Assembly (NCBI RefSeq): GCF_003710825.1
Contig: NZ_RHHQ01000008.1
Location: 620,001-684,000, forward strand
Direction of reading: 5' to 3'
DNA length: 64,000 bases
DNA from: Brevibacillus fluminis
Lineage (GTDB): Bacteria; Bacillota; Bacilli; Brevibacillales; Brevibacillaceae
Shown here: positions 34,265 through 42,704 of the stretch, piece by piece
Numbering within the stretch: the stretch's first letter is position 1
How the letters are laid out: each line of letters opens with the position of its first letter
Translations under genes and position numbers: made by a program
Notes under the pieces: model-generated
Database searches by the model: none
Told to the model about the DNA's origin: nothing
What the model saw: the letters and a program-made list of their open reading frames with translations, nothing else

Positions 34265-35680
34265 TTATTCATCTTTTGGCATGCGCAGCATGAATGCCGT
34301 GCCTTCTGGTGAGCTTTCTTTCAATTCGAGGGTTCCGCCTAGCGCTTGGGCCATTAATCTGCTGAAGGGCAGGCCTAAGCCGAGGCCGCGGACTTTGTGT
34401 TTTTTCTCCTCGCCGCGGAAAAATTTTTCGAAGATCATCGTTTGTTCTTCGGGCGGGATGCCGCGTCCGTTGTCTTGTACATCGATGCAGATTTGCCCAT
34501 CAGCTTCATAGAGGCGAACCTCGATCTTGCCGTCGTCTTTGGTCGCTTGCTTGGCGTTGTTCAGCAAGTTATACAAAATTTGCTGTACCCGCAGCGCATC
34601 TGTTGCTGCAGTAATGTTGGCGGAAGGAATCGATTTTTCCAGCTGAATCGTATTTTCATCCTGCATGATGTGCCATTGGTAGGTGATCTCCTGCACCAAT
34701 GAGTTGATGTTCAACGTTTCTTTGTGGATGGTAATTTCGCCGACCGCAAATGTGTTGAATTCCAGCAAATCTTCGACCATTTTGCGAAGCTTGTTTGTTT
34801 CCTTGGAACATATATCGAGAAATTCCTTTGCCTCATCCCCGGTGACAATATCGTCGCGCACCGCCTGAACCAAGCCGCTGATCGATGTGACCGGCGTTTT
34901 CAATTCATGTGTCACGCCAGCCAAAAGCTCGGTCCGCATCATTTCCAGATGCCCCAGTCGATCGGCCATTTCTTTAAAGGAGTGGACAAGCTCAAACAGT
35001 TCCTTCTCCTTGCTGTCTTTGTCCAGATGAATATCATAGTTACCCGCCACAATCTGCTTGGCGGCGTTGACCACTTCCTTGATCGGTTTGGCTAGCTTAC
35101 GCGTCAAAAGGTAAATGACGACCCACCCGAGCAAAGCAAGCGCCCCCAGCATAACAAAAAGCAGCTGATAATCGCCAAGATTGCGCTTGATGTCTTTTTC
35201 CGGAGACATCAGCACGACCCACCCGATCGTCTGGTTGTTACTTTCGATTTTGCGCTTAACCACGTACATCTGCTCGCCATGGCGCATCGTGATTTGATCG
35301 ACAGTCTGGTCGTTCCCCAGTAGTTTATCAATAGTGCCGATTAATTCGTCAGGAAACTTGCGCGGCGGATTGGTCAGCATGACCTGTTTATTTTTATCAA
35401 GAACCATCAAAAAGGGCTGTCCATCGAATTGCAAAAAGGCTCGCTGCCTGTCAAAAATCGGCTTTAAAAACGGTCCGACTTCGATTCGGCCGTTTTCGTC
35501 AACGATCCGTTCGGAGATTTCGGCTGCCATAAACCGCATGACATCGAGGCGACGCTGTTTTTCACTATAATTGATCCATAAGGTCGCGACGACGCCGAAC
35601 ACAACCAATCCGATGACCAGCGTGATGAGGTAGCGGGTCGTCCAATAGTTTAAGAGAGATGTGCGCTGTTGTTTACTCAT
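34265..35680 (-). CDS. Sensor histidine kinase
   Basis: Membrane kinase of about 471 residues: helix 1 (about 16-36), extracytoplasmic sensor of about 130 residues, helix 2 (about 172-192), HAMP (about 193-245), HisKA with the phosphoacceptor in GVTHELKTPVTSI, and HATPase with N, G1 and G2 boxes (NLLNNAKQA, DNGRGIPPE, RGLGLGLPFSR). ATG 35680 lies inside the last codons of the response regulator; a GTG six bases earlier is the alternative, and neither has a clear ribosome binding site, so translation depends on the upstream gene. Likely phosphorylates the regulator at 35673-36356. Neighbouring genes suggest envelope stress as the signal. Confidence 0.93.
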   Translation of the reverse strand: MSKQQRTSLLNYWTTRYLITLVIGLVVFGVVATLWINYSEKQRRLDVMRFMAAEISERIVDENGRIEVGPFLKPIFDRQRAFLQFDGQPFLMVLDKNKQVMLTNPPRKFPDELIGTIDKLLGNDQTVDQITMRHGEQMYVVKRKIESNNQTIGWVVLMSPEKDIKRNLGDYQLLFVMLGALALLGWVVIYLLTRKLAKPIKEVVNAAKQIVAGNYDIHLDKDSKEKELFELVHSFKEMADRLGHLEMMRTELLAGVTHELKTPVTSISGLVQAVRDDIVTGDEAKEFLDICSKETNKLRKMVEDLLEFNTFAVGEITIHKETLNINSLVQEITYQWHIMQDENTIQLEKSIPSANITAATDALRVQQILYNLLNNAKQATKDDGKIEVRLYEADGQICIDVQDNGRGIPPEEQTMIFEKFFRGEEKKHKVRGLGLGLPFSRLMAQALGGTLELKESSPEGTAFMLRMPKDE

Positions 35681-36356
35681 AGACACAGAATTTATACCCC
35701 AATCCCCGATACGTGCGGATTTCCCCTTCGGAGACGGGCCAGTTTTGCAGCGTTCGTCTGATACGTGTGATCGCCAAATCTACGGCGCGGTCGCTACCCT
35801 CGTAATCCATGCCCCATACATTTTCGATCAGCTGCTCGCGAGAAAACATTTGATTTTGATTTTGCGCAAGGAACAAAAACAATGACAGCTCACGCGGATT
35901 AAAATTCAATTCGATTCCGTGCAATGTCACCGTGTGTGCGACGAAATCGACCTTCAAGCTGCCGAAATACTTGGTTTCATCGGCCTCCATCACTTGTGTG
36001 GAGCGGCGCAGCACAGCTTTTACCCGTGCGACCACCTCTTCTGCGATGAAAGGCTTGGTCATGTAATCGTCGGCGCCTTGGTTCAGCCCGTTCAGCTTTT
36101 GGTTAATCTGGCCGAGCGCCGTCAGCATGATGACGGGACAGGCGCTTTTTTCGCGGATATATTGCAAAATGCTCCAGCCGTTTTGCCCGGGGAGCATGAC
36201 ATCGAGCAGCACGAGGCTCGGATTGATCGCATCGAACTTTTGCAAGGCTTCATCACCGGTGAAAGCTTGCTCCACGTGAAAACCTGCCTTTTCCAAATAT
36301 GCTTTCAGCACACGCGAAATCGTCAGCTCATCTTCGACGATCAAGATGCTTTTCAT
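35673..36356 (-). CDS. OmpR family response regulator
   Basis: Regulator of 227 residues: receiver (about 1-118) with acidic pair in LIVEDE, acceptor Asp in LVLLDVMLPG, Thr in IMLTALG and Lys in MTKPF; winged helix (about 130-225) with NPRELSLFLFLAQNQNQMFSR, VDLAITRIRRTL and TYRGLGYKF. GAGGGGAG precedes ATG 36356. Its stop codon overlaps the kinase start. The flanking operons on both sides (efflux genes downstream, repeat protein upstream) share a promoter motif, TTGACA-N3-TCCTGAAA, and are its probable targets. Confidence 0.94.
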   Translation of the reverse strand: MKSILIVEDELTISRVLKAYLEKAGFHVEQAFTGDEALQKFDAINPSLVLLDVMLPGQNGWSILQYIREKSACPVIMLTALGQINQKLNGLNQGADDYMTKPFIAEEVVARVKAVLRRSTQVMEADETKYFGSLKVDFVAHTVTLHGIELNFNPRELSLFLFLAQNQNQMFSREQLIENVWGMDYEGSDRAVDLAITRIRRTLQNWPVSEGEIRTYRGLGYKFCVYE

Positions 36357-36382
36357 TAGCTCTCCCCTCATTTCTTACCGCC

Positions 36383-36409
36383 ATTATACACGAAAATCCC
36401 CGATATCAA
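36383..36409 (-). promoter_or_regulatory. Candidate promoter of the two-component operon
   Basis: TTGATA (36404-36409) and TATAAT (36383-36388) on the minus strand, spacer 15 bases, about 25 bases upstream of the regulator start. The -35 overlaps the terminator stem of the preceding gene. Confidence 0.5.
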
Positions 36410-36420
36410 TCGAGGATTTC
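36392..36420 (-). terminator. Terminator of the repeat-protein gene
   Basis: GAAAATCCCCGAT (36392-36404) and ATCGAGGATTTC (36409-36420) pair with one mismatch around a 4-base loop; on the minus strand TTTTCG follows. The T-run is short, so read-through into the two-component operon is possible. Confidence 0.6.
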
Positions 36421-36469
36421 CGGGTGTGTGGTTTCTGTCGCTTTCGTCTTGCCAGGGACCGTTTGCTGA

Positions 36470-37594
36470 TTATTCAGCAGCTTGTTCTTGTGCTGGCGGT
36501 TGTGGAATGCTTTGCAGCTTGGTCAGCATTTCAGTCAGCAATTCCTTCACTTTTTCTGCGTCATCCGCAGCAGCCGCATCCTTCACTTGTTTTTCCAGAT
36601 CGCCGATGCCATTGCCTTTGTGCTCAGGGAATTTGATCCCGAGTTTCTCAATTGCGGCTTTCGCTTCTTCTTTTGTCAGCGTGCCGGCTTTCACCTGTGC
36701 TTGGATGTCCTCCAGCTTTTGTTTGGTCGCATCATCGAGATTTTGGCCGAAGAAGCCGTCTTTGTGCTCATGGAATTTGATGCCGAGCTTCTCGATTTCC
36801 GCTTTCGCTTCCTCTTTTGTCAGTGTACCTGCTTTTTCTTGGGCTTTGATGTCTTCCAATTTTTGTTTCGTCGCGTCATCCAGCTTTTTGCCGCCGATGT
36901 CGCCGTCTTTGCGATCATGGAATGTCACCCCGAGTTTTTCCATTTCCGCTTTCGCTTCTTCTTTTGTCAATGTGCCCGCTTTTTCTTGTGCGCGAATGTC
37001 TTCTACTTTTTGTTTGGTTGCGTCATCGAGCTGTTTGCCGCCGAAATCGCCGTCTTTGTGATCATGGAAAGCCACCCCGAGTTTTTCCATTTCCGCTTTC
37101 GCTTCTTCTTTTGTCAATGTGCCCGCTTTTTCTTGTGCGCGAATGTCTTCTACTTTTTGTTTGGTCGCATCATCAAGCTGTTTGCCGCCGAAATCGCCGC
37201 CTCTATGGCCAAAGAATTTGACGCCCAATTTTTCGATTTCTGCCTGTGCTTCCTCTTTTGTCAGCGTGCCTGCTTCTACCTTCGCTTTGATTTCATCCAG
37301 CTTCTGCTTGGTTGCACCGTCCAGCTCTGGACCTTTGCGGTCTTTCAGGCTGTCCATTTTTTCAAAAATCGCTTGGAAGTCTTCAGTCAAATCCGGGCTG
37401 TATTTCGCGATGATTTTCAAGAGCTCTTCTTGATTCGCTTTTCTATCTTCAGCTGTTTGTCCAAATTTTTGATGCACAGCTTTCGCTTGTGTGGTTGTCG
37501 TTGTATCGTTCGTTGCCGCAAATGAAGATGCGGTTGGTGCCAACGCTGTTAGTACAATTGCTGCTGCCATAATTTTCGAAACTACTTTTTTCAT
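36470..37594 (-). CDS. Secreted protein of five 49-residue repeats
   Basis: Exported protein of 374 residues with a signal peptide (cleavage near SSFAAT). After a divergent N-terminal helical segment come about five repeats of 49 residues built as LDDATKQKxxDIxAxxKAGT then LTKEEAKAExEKLG plus a His/Asp/Gly-rich link (FHDHKDGDFGGK). The helix-turn-helix part resembles DUF2680/SHOCT-like units seen in other secreted Bacilli proteins. Two neighbouring repeats are nearly identical over 90 bp at DNA level (36927-37019 and 37074-37166), a sign of recent expansion or gene conversion. ATG 37594 with AAAGGAG 10 bases before. It lies upstream of the two-component genes and shares their proposed regulon; function unknown. 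Confidence 0.85.
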   Translation of the reverse strand: MKKVVSKIMAAAIVLTALAPTASSFAATNDTTTTTQAKAVHQKFGQTAEDRKANQEELLKIIAKYSPDLTEDFQAIFEKMDSLKDRKGPELDGATKQKLDEIKAKVEAGTLTKEEAQAEIEKLGVKFFGHRGGDFGGKQLDDATKQKVEDIRAQEKAGTLTKEEAKAEMEKLGVAFHDHKDGDFGGKQLDDATKQKVEDIRAQEKAGTLTKEEAKAEMEKLGVTFHDRKDGDIGGKKLDDATKQKLEDIKAQEKAGTLTKEEAKAEIEKLGIKFHEHKDGFFGQNLDDATKQKLEDIQAQVKAGTLTKEEAKAAIEKLGIKFPEHKGNGIGDLEKQVKDAAAADDAEKVKELLTEMLTKLQSIPQPPAQEQAAE

Positions 37595-37660
37595 TCTGAC
37601 CAAACTCCTTTAAGTGTTTTTTAGGAGAAGTGATCTCCTTTACAATTCATAGCCTACATA

Positions 37661-37684
37661 AGAAATATTTCAGGAAGATGTCAA
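37661..37684 (-). promoter_or_regulatory. Promoter of the repeat-protein gene with the shared TCCTGAAA element
   Basis: On the minus strand TTGACA (37679-37684), three bases, TCCTGAAA (37668-37675), then TATGTA as -10 about 18 bases after TTGACA. Same arrangement as at 33862-33885. Sequences outside the block differ, which argues against a simple duplicated segment. Confidence 0.6.
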
Positions 37685-37732
37685 GGAAAAATTTGATTTT
37701 TATTTGTGAGAAAAACTGGTTGCACGTAAAAG

Positions 37733-37767
37733 AAAAACCCGCATCCCCAACCGGGAAAACGGGTTTT
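37733..37767 (-). terminator. Terminator of the LacI-type regulator gene
   Basis: AAAAACCCG (37733-37741) and CGGGTTTT (37760-37767); minus strand ends in TTTTTC. The stem begins within the stop codon of the regulator gene. Confidence 0.75.
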
Positions 37768-38788
37768 ATTCCAAGCGCTTCACAGACTCCCGGATACGCA
37801 GCTCTGGCACAAGCACGCTCTTATCCGGCAACCGGTCTGTCCCTTCCAATGTTCCAATGATCTTCTTAGCAGCCAATCGGCCGATTTCCCCAAACGGAAT
37901 GGCAATGGTGGTCAAGGGAACCCGCAGCAAATGCAAATTCGGGATATTATCGCAGCCGATGAGCGATACATCCTCCGGTATGCGGAGCCCTTCCTGTCTA
38001 AGCGCCTCCATTGCGCCGAGCGCCATCAAATCATTTGCGGCAAAAATGGCAGTCGGTCGACGCGGTGATTGCCGCAGCAGCTGCCGTACGCCGTTCAAGC
38101 CTGATTGCTGATCGTAATCGCCCTCTACCGCCAGCGATTCGTCGAAAGCAATGCCCGCCTCCGCCAAAGCATCCCGATAGCCGTTTAGCCGCTCCTCCGC
38201 CATGCCCAAACCGGGTGTGGCTCCGACAAAGCCGATGCGGATATGCCCCATCTCAAGCAAGTAACGCGTCGCCATGTATCCGCAAAGATGGTTATCGACC
38301 GATACCGCTAACGTATGGTCAGTGGTAATCCCGCGAGTGACGACAAGCGAGGGAATGGTGCTCGTTTCGAGCAGGCGGGACAAATCAGCGTCACTTCTCT
38401 GTGTGCCGATCAAAATTAAAGCGTCAGCCGATCGGCTCTGGATAATTCTACTGATCGTTTCCTCTTCTTCCTCCACCCGTACAATCGACAGCATCGCATG
38501 ATAGCCGCGCCCCCCGAGTTCGGTGGCGATCGCGGTCATTACGTCAAACGTAACAGGGTTCGCGATTAGATCGCTAGAAGAAGGCCCACAGACGACGATG
38601 CTAACATTACGCGTGCTATTGGTCACCAAGCCTTTAGCGATCGGACTTGGAAAATAATTTAGCTGTCTGGCGGCTTCCATCACGCGCCTCTGCGTCTCAG
38701 GCTTTACGCCATATTTGCCGTTTAGCGCATTGGATGCGGTCGAAACAGCAACTCCCGCTAATTTTGCCACATCTTTGATCGTTACCAC
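37766..38788 (-). CDS. LacI family transcriptional regulator
   Basis: Repressor of 340 residues: LacI helix-turn-helix (TIKDVAKLAGVAVSTASNALNG, positions about 3-24), hinge helix (YFPSPIAKGL) and periplasmic-binding-protein-like effector domain ending in VLVPELRIRESV. Start GTG 38788 after GGGGAGG. No transport or sugar-utilisation gene is adjacent, so the target is not obvious from position. An imperfect LacI-type operator lies at the predicted start of its own transcript, pointing to autoregulation. Confidence 0.92.
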   Translation of the reverse strand: MVTIKDVAKLAGVAVSTASNALNGKYGVKPETQRRVMEAARQLNYFPSPIAKGLVTNSTRNVSIVVCGPSSSDLIANPVTFDVMTAIATELGGRGYHAMLSIVRVEEEEETISRIIQSRSADALILIGTQRSDADLSRLLETSTIPSLVVTRGITTDHTLAVSVDNHLCGYMATRYLLEMGHIRIGFVGATPGLGMAEERLNGYRDALAEAGIAFDESLAVEGDYDQQSGLNGVRQLLRQSPRRPTAIFAANDLMALGAMEALRQEGLRIPEDVSLIGCDNIPNLHLLRVPLTTIAIPFGEIGRLAAKKIIGTLEGTDRLPDKSVLVPELRIRESVKRLE

Positions 38789-38830
38789 TCGGTCCTCCCC
38801 AAAACAGCGACTCTATTTTTTTCCGCGCTT

Positions 38831-38881
38831 GCGAAACGTTTTCATATAACCCGATTATAGCACCCTCCCCCAGACCGTCAA
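38831..38881 (-). promoter_or_regulatory. Promoter and probable autoregulatory operator of the LacI-type gene
   Basis: Minus strand TTGACG (38876-38881), 16 bases, TATAAT (38854-38859). Just downstream, at the predicted start, plus-strand GCGAAACGTTTTCA (38831-38844) matches the LacI-family palindrome TGAAAACGTTTTCA perfectly in its right half and centre and poorly in the outer left half. Confidence 0.55.
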
Positions 38882-38993
38882 ATCTACCTCAAGCTTGGTC
38901 GCATTTCTCATTTTTTCAAAACTAGTTCATCGCACTGTCCAAGCCAGCTCTTTGCGCATCTAATAGAGAAGCAACAATGAGGAGGTGATTTTC

Positions 38994-39344
38994 ATGGCAG
39001 TTCGTCCTCGCCCCACTCGATTGAAAGGCCCTGTGAAACAGATCAGTGTCGCCAAGCTGAAAAACCTGGTTCGCTCTACCCAACGCTTCAGACGGTTCAC
39101 CGTCGTATGGTGCAATGGGAATGGCGTTCCATTTAACACGACCGGCTTTTTTGCGATCGCGCGCTTTCCGGATGGAACCTTCATCCAAGCCACCCGTTTT
39201 GACAGCTTCGGTGTAGCGGTATTCTCCCGCCTTCGCACGCCGCTCCGCTCGCCGATCGTCATTACCACGTTCAACAGCGCTGGCGTTTTGTTCCGCACGC
39301 GGAATGTTCCAGCAGGTGTTGCAGCATTCGTTATCATCGGCTAA
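38994..39344 (+). CDS. Small basic beta-rich protein of unknown function
   Basis: Protein of 116 residues with no signal peptide and no family I recognise. It is rich in Arg, Phe, Val and Thr, and the alternating pattern (RRFTVVWCNGNGVPFN, then FIQATRFDSFGVAVFSRL, then SPIVITTFNSAGVLFRTRN) suggests a beta-sheet protein. Pronounced Arg and hydrophobic content, small size and a stand-alone unit resemble spore or coat-associated proteins, but that is only an impression. The ATG at 38994 follows GAGGAGGTGA, a very strong ribosome binding site, and a strong terminator follows, so it should be well expressed. Confidence 0.7.
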   Translation: MAVRPRPTRLKGPVKQISVAKLKNLVRSTQRFRRFTVVWCNGNGVPFNTTGFFAIARFPDGTFIQATRFDSFGVAVFSRLRTPLRSPIVITTFNSAGVLFRTRNVPAGVAAFVIIG

Positions 39345-39380
39345 AAAAGAGCCGGGGTTTTCGCGCCCCGGCTCTTTTTT
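39343..39380. terminator. Bidirectional terminator, small basic protein gene and chemoreceptor
   Basis: AAAAAAGAGCCGGGG (39343-39357) pairs with CCCCGGCTCTTTTTT (39366-39380), 8-base loop, T-runs on both strands. It serves both convergent genes. Confidence 0.95.
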
Positions 39381-41081
39381 CTATTGGACCACAAATTTGC
39401 TGACTTCTGCCCGCAGATTGCCCGCCAGTTCTTTGAATTCCAGCGAGTTATGGAAAATCGCATCCATGGTGCTGAGCTGTTCATCTGTAATCGTTGCGAT
39501 TTGCTGGGAACCCGCGGCGGCCTGCTCCATGATGCCCGAAATTTCCTCCACCTGATCCAGCACTACGCGCGAATCGTGATTCAAGGCAGCGTAGATGGAA
39601 CGCATTTGCTCGACGTCCCGCTCCGTTTGCTCGACATGACGGACGATTTGATGCAGTGCCTCCCCGCCTTTTTCAATCATCTTCACCTGATCATCAATCG
39701 AGTGGATATTTTCCTCCATAGCGGAAACGGTCGTACTAATCTCGTTTTGCATCGTATGGATGAGGCCGGCGATCTGTTCGGCAGCCTGCTTCGTCTCCTC
39801 AGCCAGATTGCGCACCTCGTCTGCGACCACAGCAAAGCCTTTGCCATGCGATCCGGCCCGTGCCGCCTCGATCGCTGCGTTTAAAGCAAGAAGATTCGTT
39901 TGCTTGGAAATCTCCTTGATCGTCGTCACAATGCCGCCGATTTCATTGGACCGCGCCTCAAGCAGCCGGATCGATCGAGAAGACCCGGCGTTCATCTGAT
40001 TGATCACCATCAAATGGTCGATCGCCACCTTCATCGATCGCATCCCTTCCGTTGCGACAATCGTAGAGGTTTGCGCGCTTGTTACCGTATCCTCCGCTTT
40101 TTGAAAGCCCGCCATCACCTTTTGCTGTGTGCCCTCCATTTTACTGTATATATCTGTCGCATGCTCCGATAGCTTGCTAGACCCTGCTGCCATTTCATTC
40201 AATGTATAGGCAATTTGCTTGCTCGTTTCATTGGAGTAGCTCGCCCGATCAGACAAAAATGTGGAGAGATCGACGATGCGTCCTTCCTGCGCCAAAATGT
40301 GCGAAACGATGATGCGGAGGTTCGCCAAAAAGTCGTTGACGGCTCTCGCCAGCGTTCCTAGCTCATCCTTGCTGTTGATTTGAATCTGGCGGGTGAGGTC
40401 GCCACCATTATCGGCAAGCTCGCCCAGCTCCCGCTGCAGCTTTTTCAACGGACGGGTAATTTGCCAGGAGAGCAGGAGGGCCAGGGCTACTCCCACCAAG
40501 ATCGCCGTCGCCGACAAGATGCTGATCCAAACCACCGCTGATTTGGCGGAAGCCACGGAAGAGCGCGTGGAAGCGTATGCTCCTTTTTCGTTGATGTCGA
40601 CCAGCTTTTGCACGATTTGGCTGGCTTCCTCCCATTTCGGATGGATCGTAATGTAATCGAGATTGGCAAAAAGCGTATCCCCCAGCTGCGATTTATCAAT
40701 AATCTCCGGTACTTTGGCGCTGAACTCCGCCCAGTTTTCCCCGAATGACTGATATAGTTTCTTTTGCTCGGCCGTATCCATCATCGTTTCATACTGTTTG
40801 CGGTACTTGTCTAGTTGCGTCATGGAAGCTTGCAAAAGCTCCTTTTTGGCGTCGATATGGTCAGGCTGCGATTCGAGCGTGATTTCCAGCACAATGCGGG
40901 CGATATTGGAGACTTCCGTTTGAATTTTCCCGAGCACTGACACGCTCGGCACCCATTTCCCTTCGATCACTTTCGCTTGTTCCCCTGCCTTGACGAGAAT
41001 CAGATAGGAGAGGCTGCTAATCAGAATCAACAGCAGCAAAACAGTAGAAAATCCGATAATGAGCTTGCTCTTTATACTCAA
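39381..41081 (-). CDS. Methyl-accepting chemotaxis protein, four-helix-bundle sensor type
   Basis: Chemoreceptor of 566 residues: helix 1 (about 8-30), extracytoplasmic helical 4HB_MCP-like sensor (about 32-180), helix 2 (about 183-207), HAMP (about 208-262) and MA signalling domain with the hairpin tip [22 protein letters not shown]. Acidic/Gln methylation sites cannot be assigned reliably by eye. The only start giving the [12 protein letters not shown] terminus is TTG 41081, nine bases after AAGGGGGG; a nearby ATG is out of frame. Ligand unknown. Single-gene unit. Confidence 0.9.
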   Translation of the reverse strand: MSIKSKLIIGFSTVLLLLILISSLSYLILVKAGEQAKVIEGKWVPSVSVLGKIQTEVSNIARIVLEITLESQPDHIDAKKELLQASMTQLDKYRKQYETMMDTAEQKKLYQSFGENWAEFSAKVPEIIDKSQLGDTLFANLDYITIHPKWEEASQIVQKLVDINEKGAYASTRSSVASAKSAVVWISILSATAILVGVALALLLSWQITRPLKKLQRELGELADNGGDLTRQIQINSKDELGTLARAVNDFLANLRIIVSHILAQEGRIVDLSTFLSDRASYSNETSKQIAYTLNEMAAGSSKLSEHATDIYSKMEGTQQKVMAGFQKAEDTVTSAQTSTIVATEGMRSMKVAIDHLMVINQMNAGSSRSIRLLEARSNEIGGIVTTIKEISKQTNLLALNAAIEAARAGSHGKGFAVVADEVRNLAEETKQAAEQIAGLIHTMQNEISTTVSAMEENIHSIDDQVKMIEKGGEALHQIVRHVEQTERDVEQMRSIYAALNHDSRVVLDQVEEISGIMEQAAAGSQQIATITDEQLSTMDAIFHNSLEFKELAGNLRAEVSKFVVQ

Positions 41082-41234
41082 GCGACATGGCCCCCCTTAT
41101 GTCGAATGCTGGAAGATTTTACTCTCTCCTAAACTTTACTCAATGAAAGCTAGTTTTCTTGTGGAGAGTACGTAAATCTATGGTAAATTTTTCATAGGTC
41201 GATGAGCCCCCATCATGCCGCCACGTGCAAAACG

Positions 41235-41266
41235 AAAAGCGACGCCCGATTGCCAGACGCCGCTTT
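41235..41266 (-). terminator. Terminator of the BTAD response regulator gene
   Basis: AAAAGCGACG and CGCCGCTTT pair with one G-T position; minus strand continues CTTTTCGTTTTG. Located about 30 bases after the stop codon. Confidence 0.65.
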
Positions 41267-41297
41267 GCCGCTATTCTCTTTATTCCTGGACCGCGCC

Positions 41298-42452
41298 TTA
41301 CGCGAGCCTCCATTGTGCGTACCATTCCTTAATGTCCTCATTCACTTCTGAATCCAGCTCCGTTTGCCATCTGGTCGCAAGCAGTGAATACTGTTCGTCT
41401 ACAGCCGCTCTGTTGCCCGTCGCATCATACAGCTTCATCAGCGTCGTGTAGCTCTCCTCATCGAGCGGGTAGAATTGCTGAATGCGCAGATGGATGCGGA
41501 TTGCCTCTTGTAGCATCCTGTGCTCGCGATAAAATCGGCTCAGCTTTTGGGCTAGCTGCAGCCATAGTCGCCGCAATCGTTCCCGTTCATGCTCGGCCCA
41601 TATATACTCATAGTCACCGTAGTAATCACCTGTATATCGCTCCAACAGCTGTTCGAAAACATGTCGGTTGTCTGTCCTGAGTGTACCTGCCTGTTTGACT
41701 GAATGTTCCCATTCTTCCGTTTCGAAGCGCGCCTCATCGACCGTCAGCTTGTAGCCGGTTTCGAGATTTTCGCGATTGATCGAAAGGAAGGATGCCAATC
41801 CGCACCGCTTGACCGTTTGCCGAATCAAATAGATCGTCGTGTACAGCTGTGTCATGCCTTTTGCCGCATCACAATCGGGCCAGAACAGTTCGAGCACCGT
41901 GTCATTTGCGATCATCCGATTCCGGTGATGGAGCAAGTAGGCGAACAGCTCTCGTGCTTTGGCCGTCCGCCATTTGATGGATTGCGGCTCCGTTCCTGGT
42001 ACCTGCAGTTCAATGCGGGTGAAGCAATTGATCCTAAGCAGCGGTTCTGGTTCAGCCGGTTTGATTTCCGCTGGTTTCGGCTGAGTGCCTTTGAAGCGTT
42101 CTTTTAGCCGCTGTATCGTTTTTTGCAAACGTTTCAACTGAACCGGCTTCATGACATAATCGAGCGCGCAAAGATCGAAGGCATCCACCGCATATTTATC
42201 GTAGCCGGTCACGAACACAATCTGAGCAGCAGGTAGCAGCGCCTGAAGACGCTCCCCCACTTCCAAGCCATTCATCTGAGGCATGTTGATGTCCAAAAAT
42301 ACGACATCCGGTTGCAGCGCTTTTGCCCGCTCAAGCGCTATCGAAGGATCGGTGAACGTTTCGATCACATCGATTTCATCCATGTCGCACTCCAACATTC
42401 TCTTCAAATGAAGCAATGGCATTTGTTCGTCATCTACCAGCATCGCTCTCAT
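41298..42452 (-). CDS. Response regulator with winged-helix and BTAD domains (SARP-like)
   Basis: Regulator of 384 residues. The receiver (about 1-120) has LVDDEQ, acceptor Asp in VVFLDINMP and Lys in YVMKPV, and resembles those of LytTR-type regulators. A short Pro/Lys/Glu linker follows, then a winged helix (about 140-235; TAKARELFAYLLHHRNRMIAND) and a helical BTAD repeat domain (about 245-380; LLERYTGDYYGDYEYIWAEHERERL). Such three-part regulators are common in Paenibacillus-type genomes, usually with a cognate kinase. None is next to it here, so partner and targets are unknown. No strong ribosome binding site: GGCAGGGA lies upstream of ATG 42452. Confidence 0.88.
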   Translation of the reverse strand: MRAMLVDDEQMPLLHLKRMLECDMDEIDVIETFTDPSIALERAKALQPDVVFLDINMPQMNGLEVGERLQALLPAAQIVFVTGYDKYAVDAFDLCALDYVMKPVQLKRLQKTIQRLKERFKGTQPKPAEIKPAEPEPLLRINCFTRIELQVPGTEPQSIKWRTAKARELFAYLLHHRNRMIANDTVLELFWPDCDAAKGMTQLYTTIYLIRQTVKRCGLASFLSINRENLETGYKLTVDEARFETEEWEHSVKQAGTLRTDNRHVFEQLLERYTGDYYGDYEYIWAEHERERLRRLWLQLAQKLSRFYREHRMLQEAIRIHLRIQQFYPLDEESYTTLMKLYDATGNRAAVDEQYSLLATRWQTELDSEVNEDIKEWYAQWRLA

Positions 42453-42704
42453 CCAGAATCCCTGCCTCGTTAATCAAATCATTTCCCCGCACTATGGTCC
42501 TTTTTTCCTAACCGATCGAGCGTCATTCCTCTCAGTGTACCATCAAATAGCGGTTGCCTCCACCATTCCCTTTTGACCTTGCGAGAAAAAACAGGTAAGC
42601 GCAAGCCATCTCGGAACTATGAATGAGGTACCAACATATTTCTCACGATCTCTGCAGAAAGTAAAAAGGTGCCAACATCCTTTTACGAAATGGGAGGTCG
42701 CCTT

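Noticed and set aside
33879..34511. 210-codon plus-strand frame across the long inverted repeat
   Set aside because: It runs into the antisense of the histidine kinase; composition low-complexity, no ribosome binding site; the repeat structure explains the region better.
36900..37200. CRISPR-like periodic repeats
   Set aside because: The period of 147 bp and the continuous reading frame show protein-coding repeats; no short palindromic repeat with unique spacers exists anywhere in the window.
36482..37525. 347-codon open frame on the plus strand
   Set aside because: Antisense to the repeat-protein gene; its repeats are the mirror of the real ones, and Cys/Phe-rich composition is an artefact.
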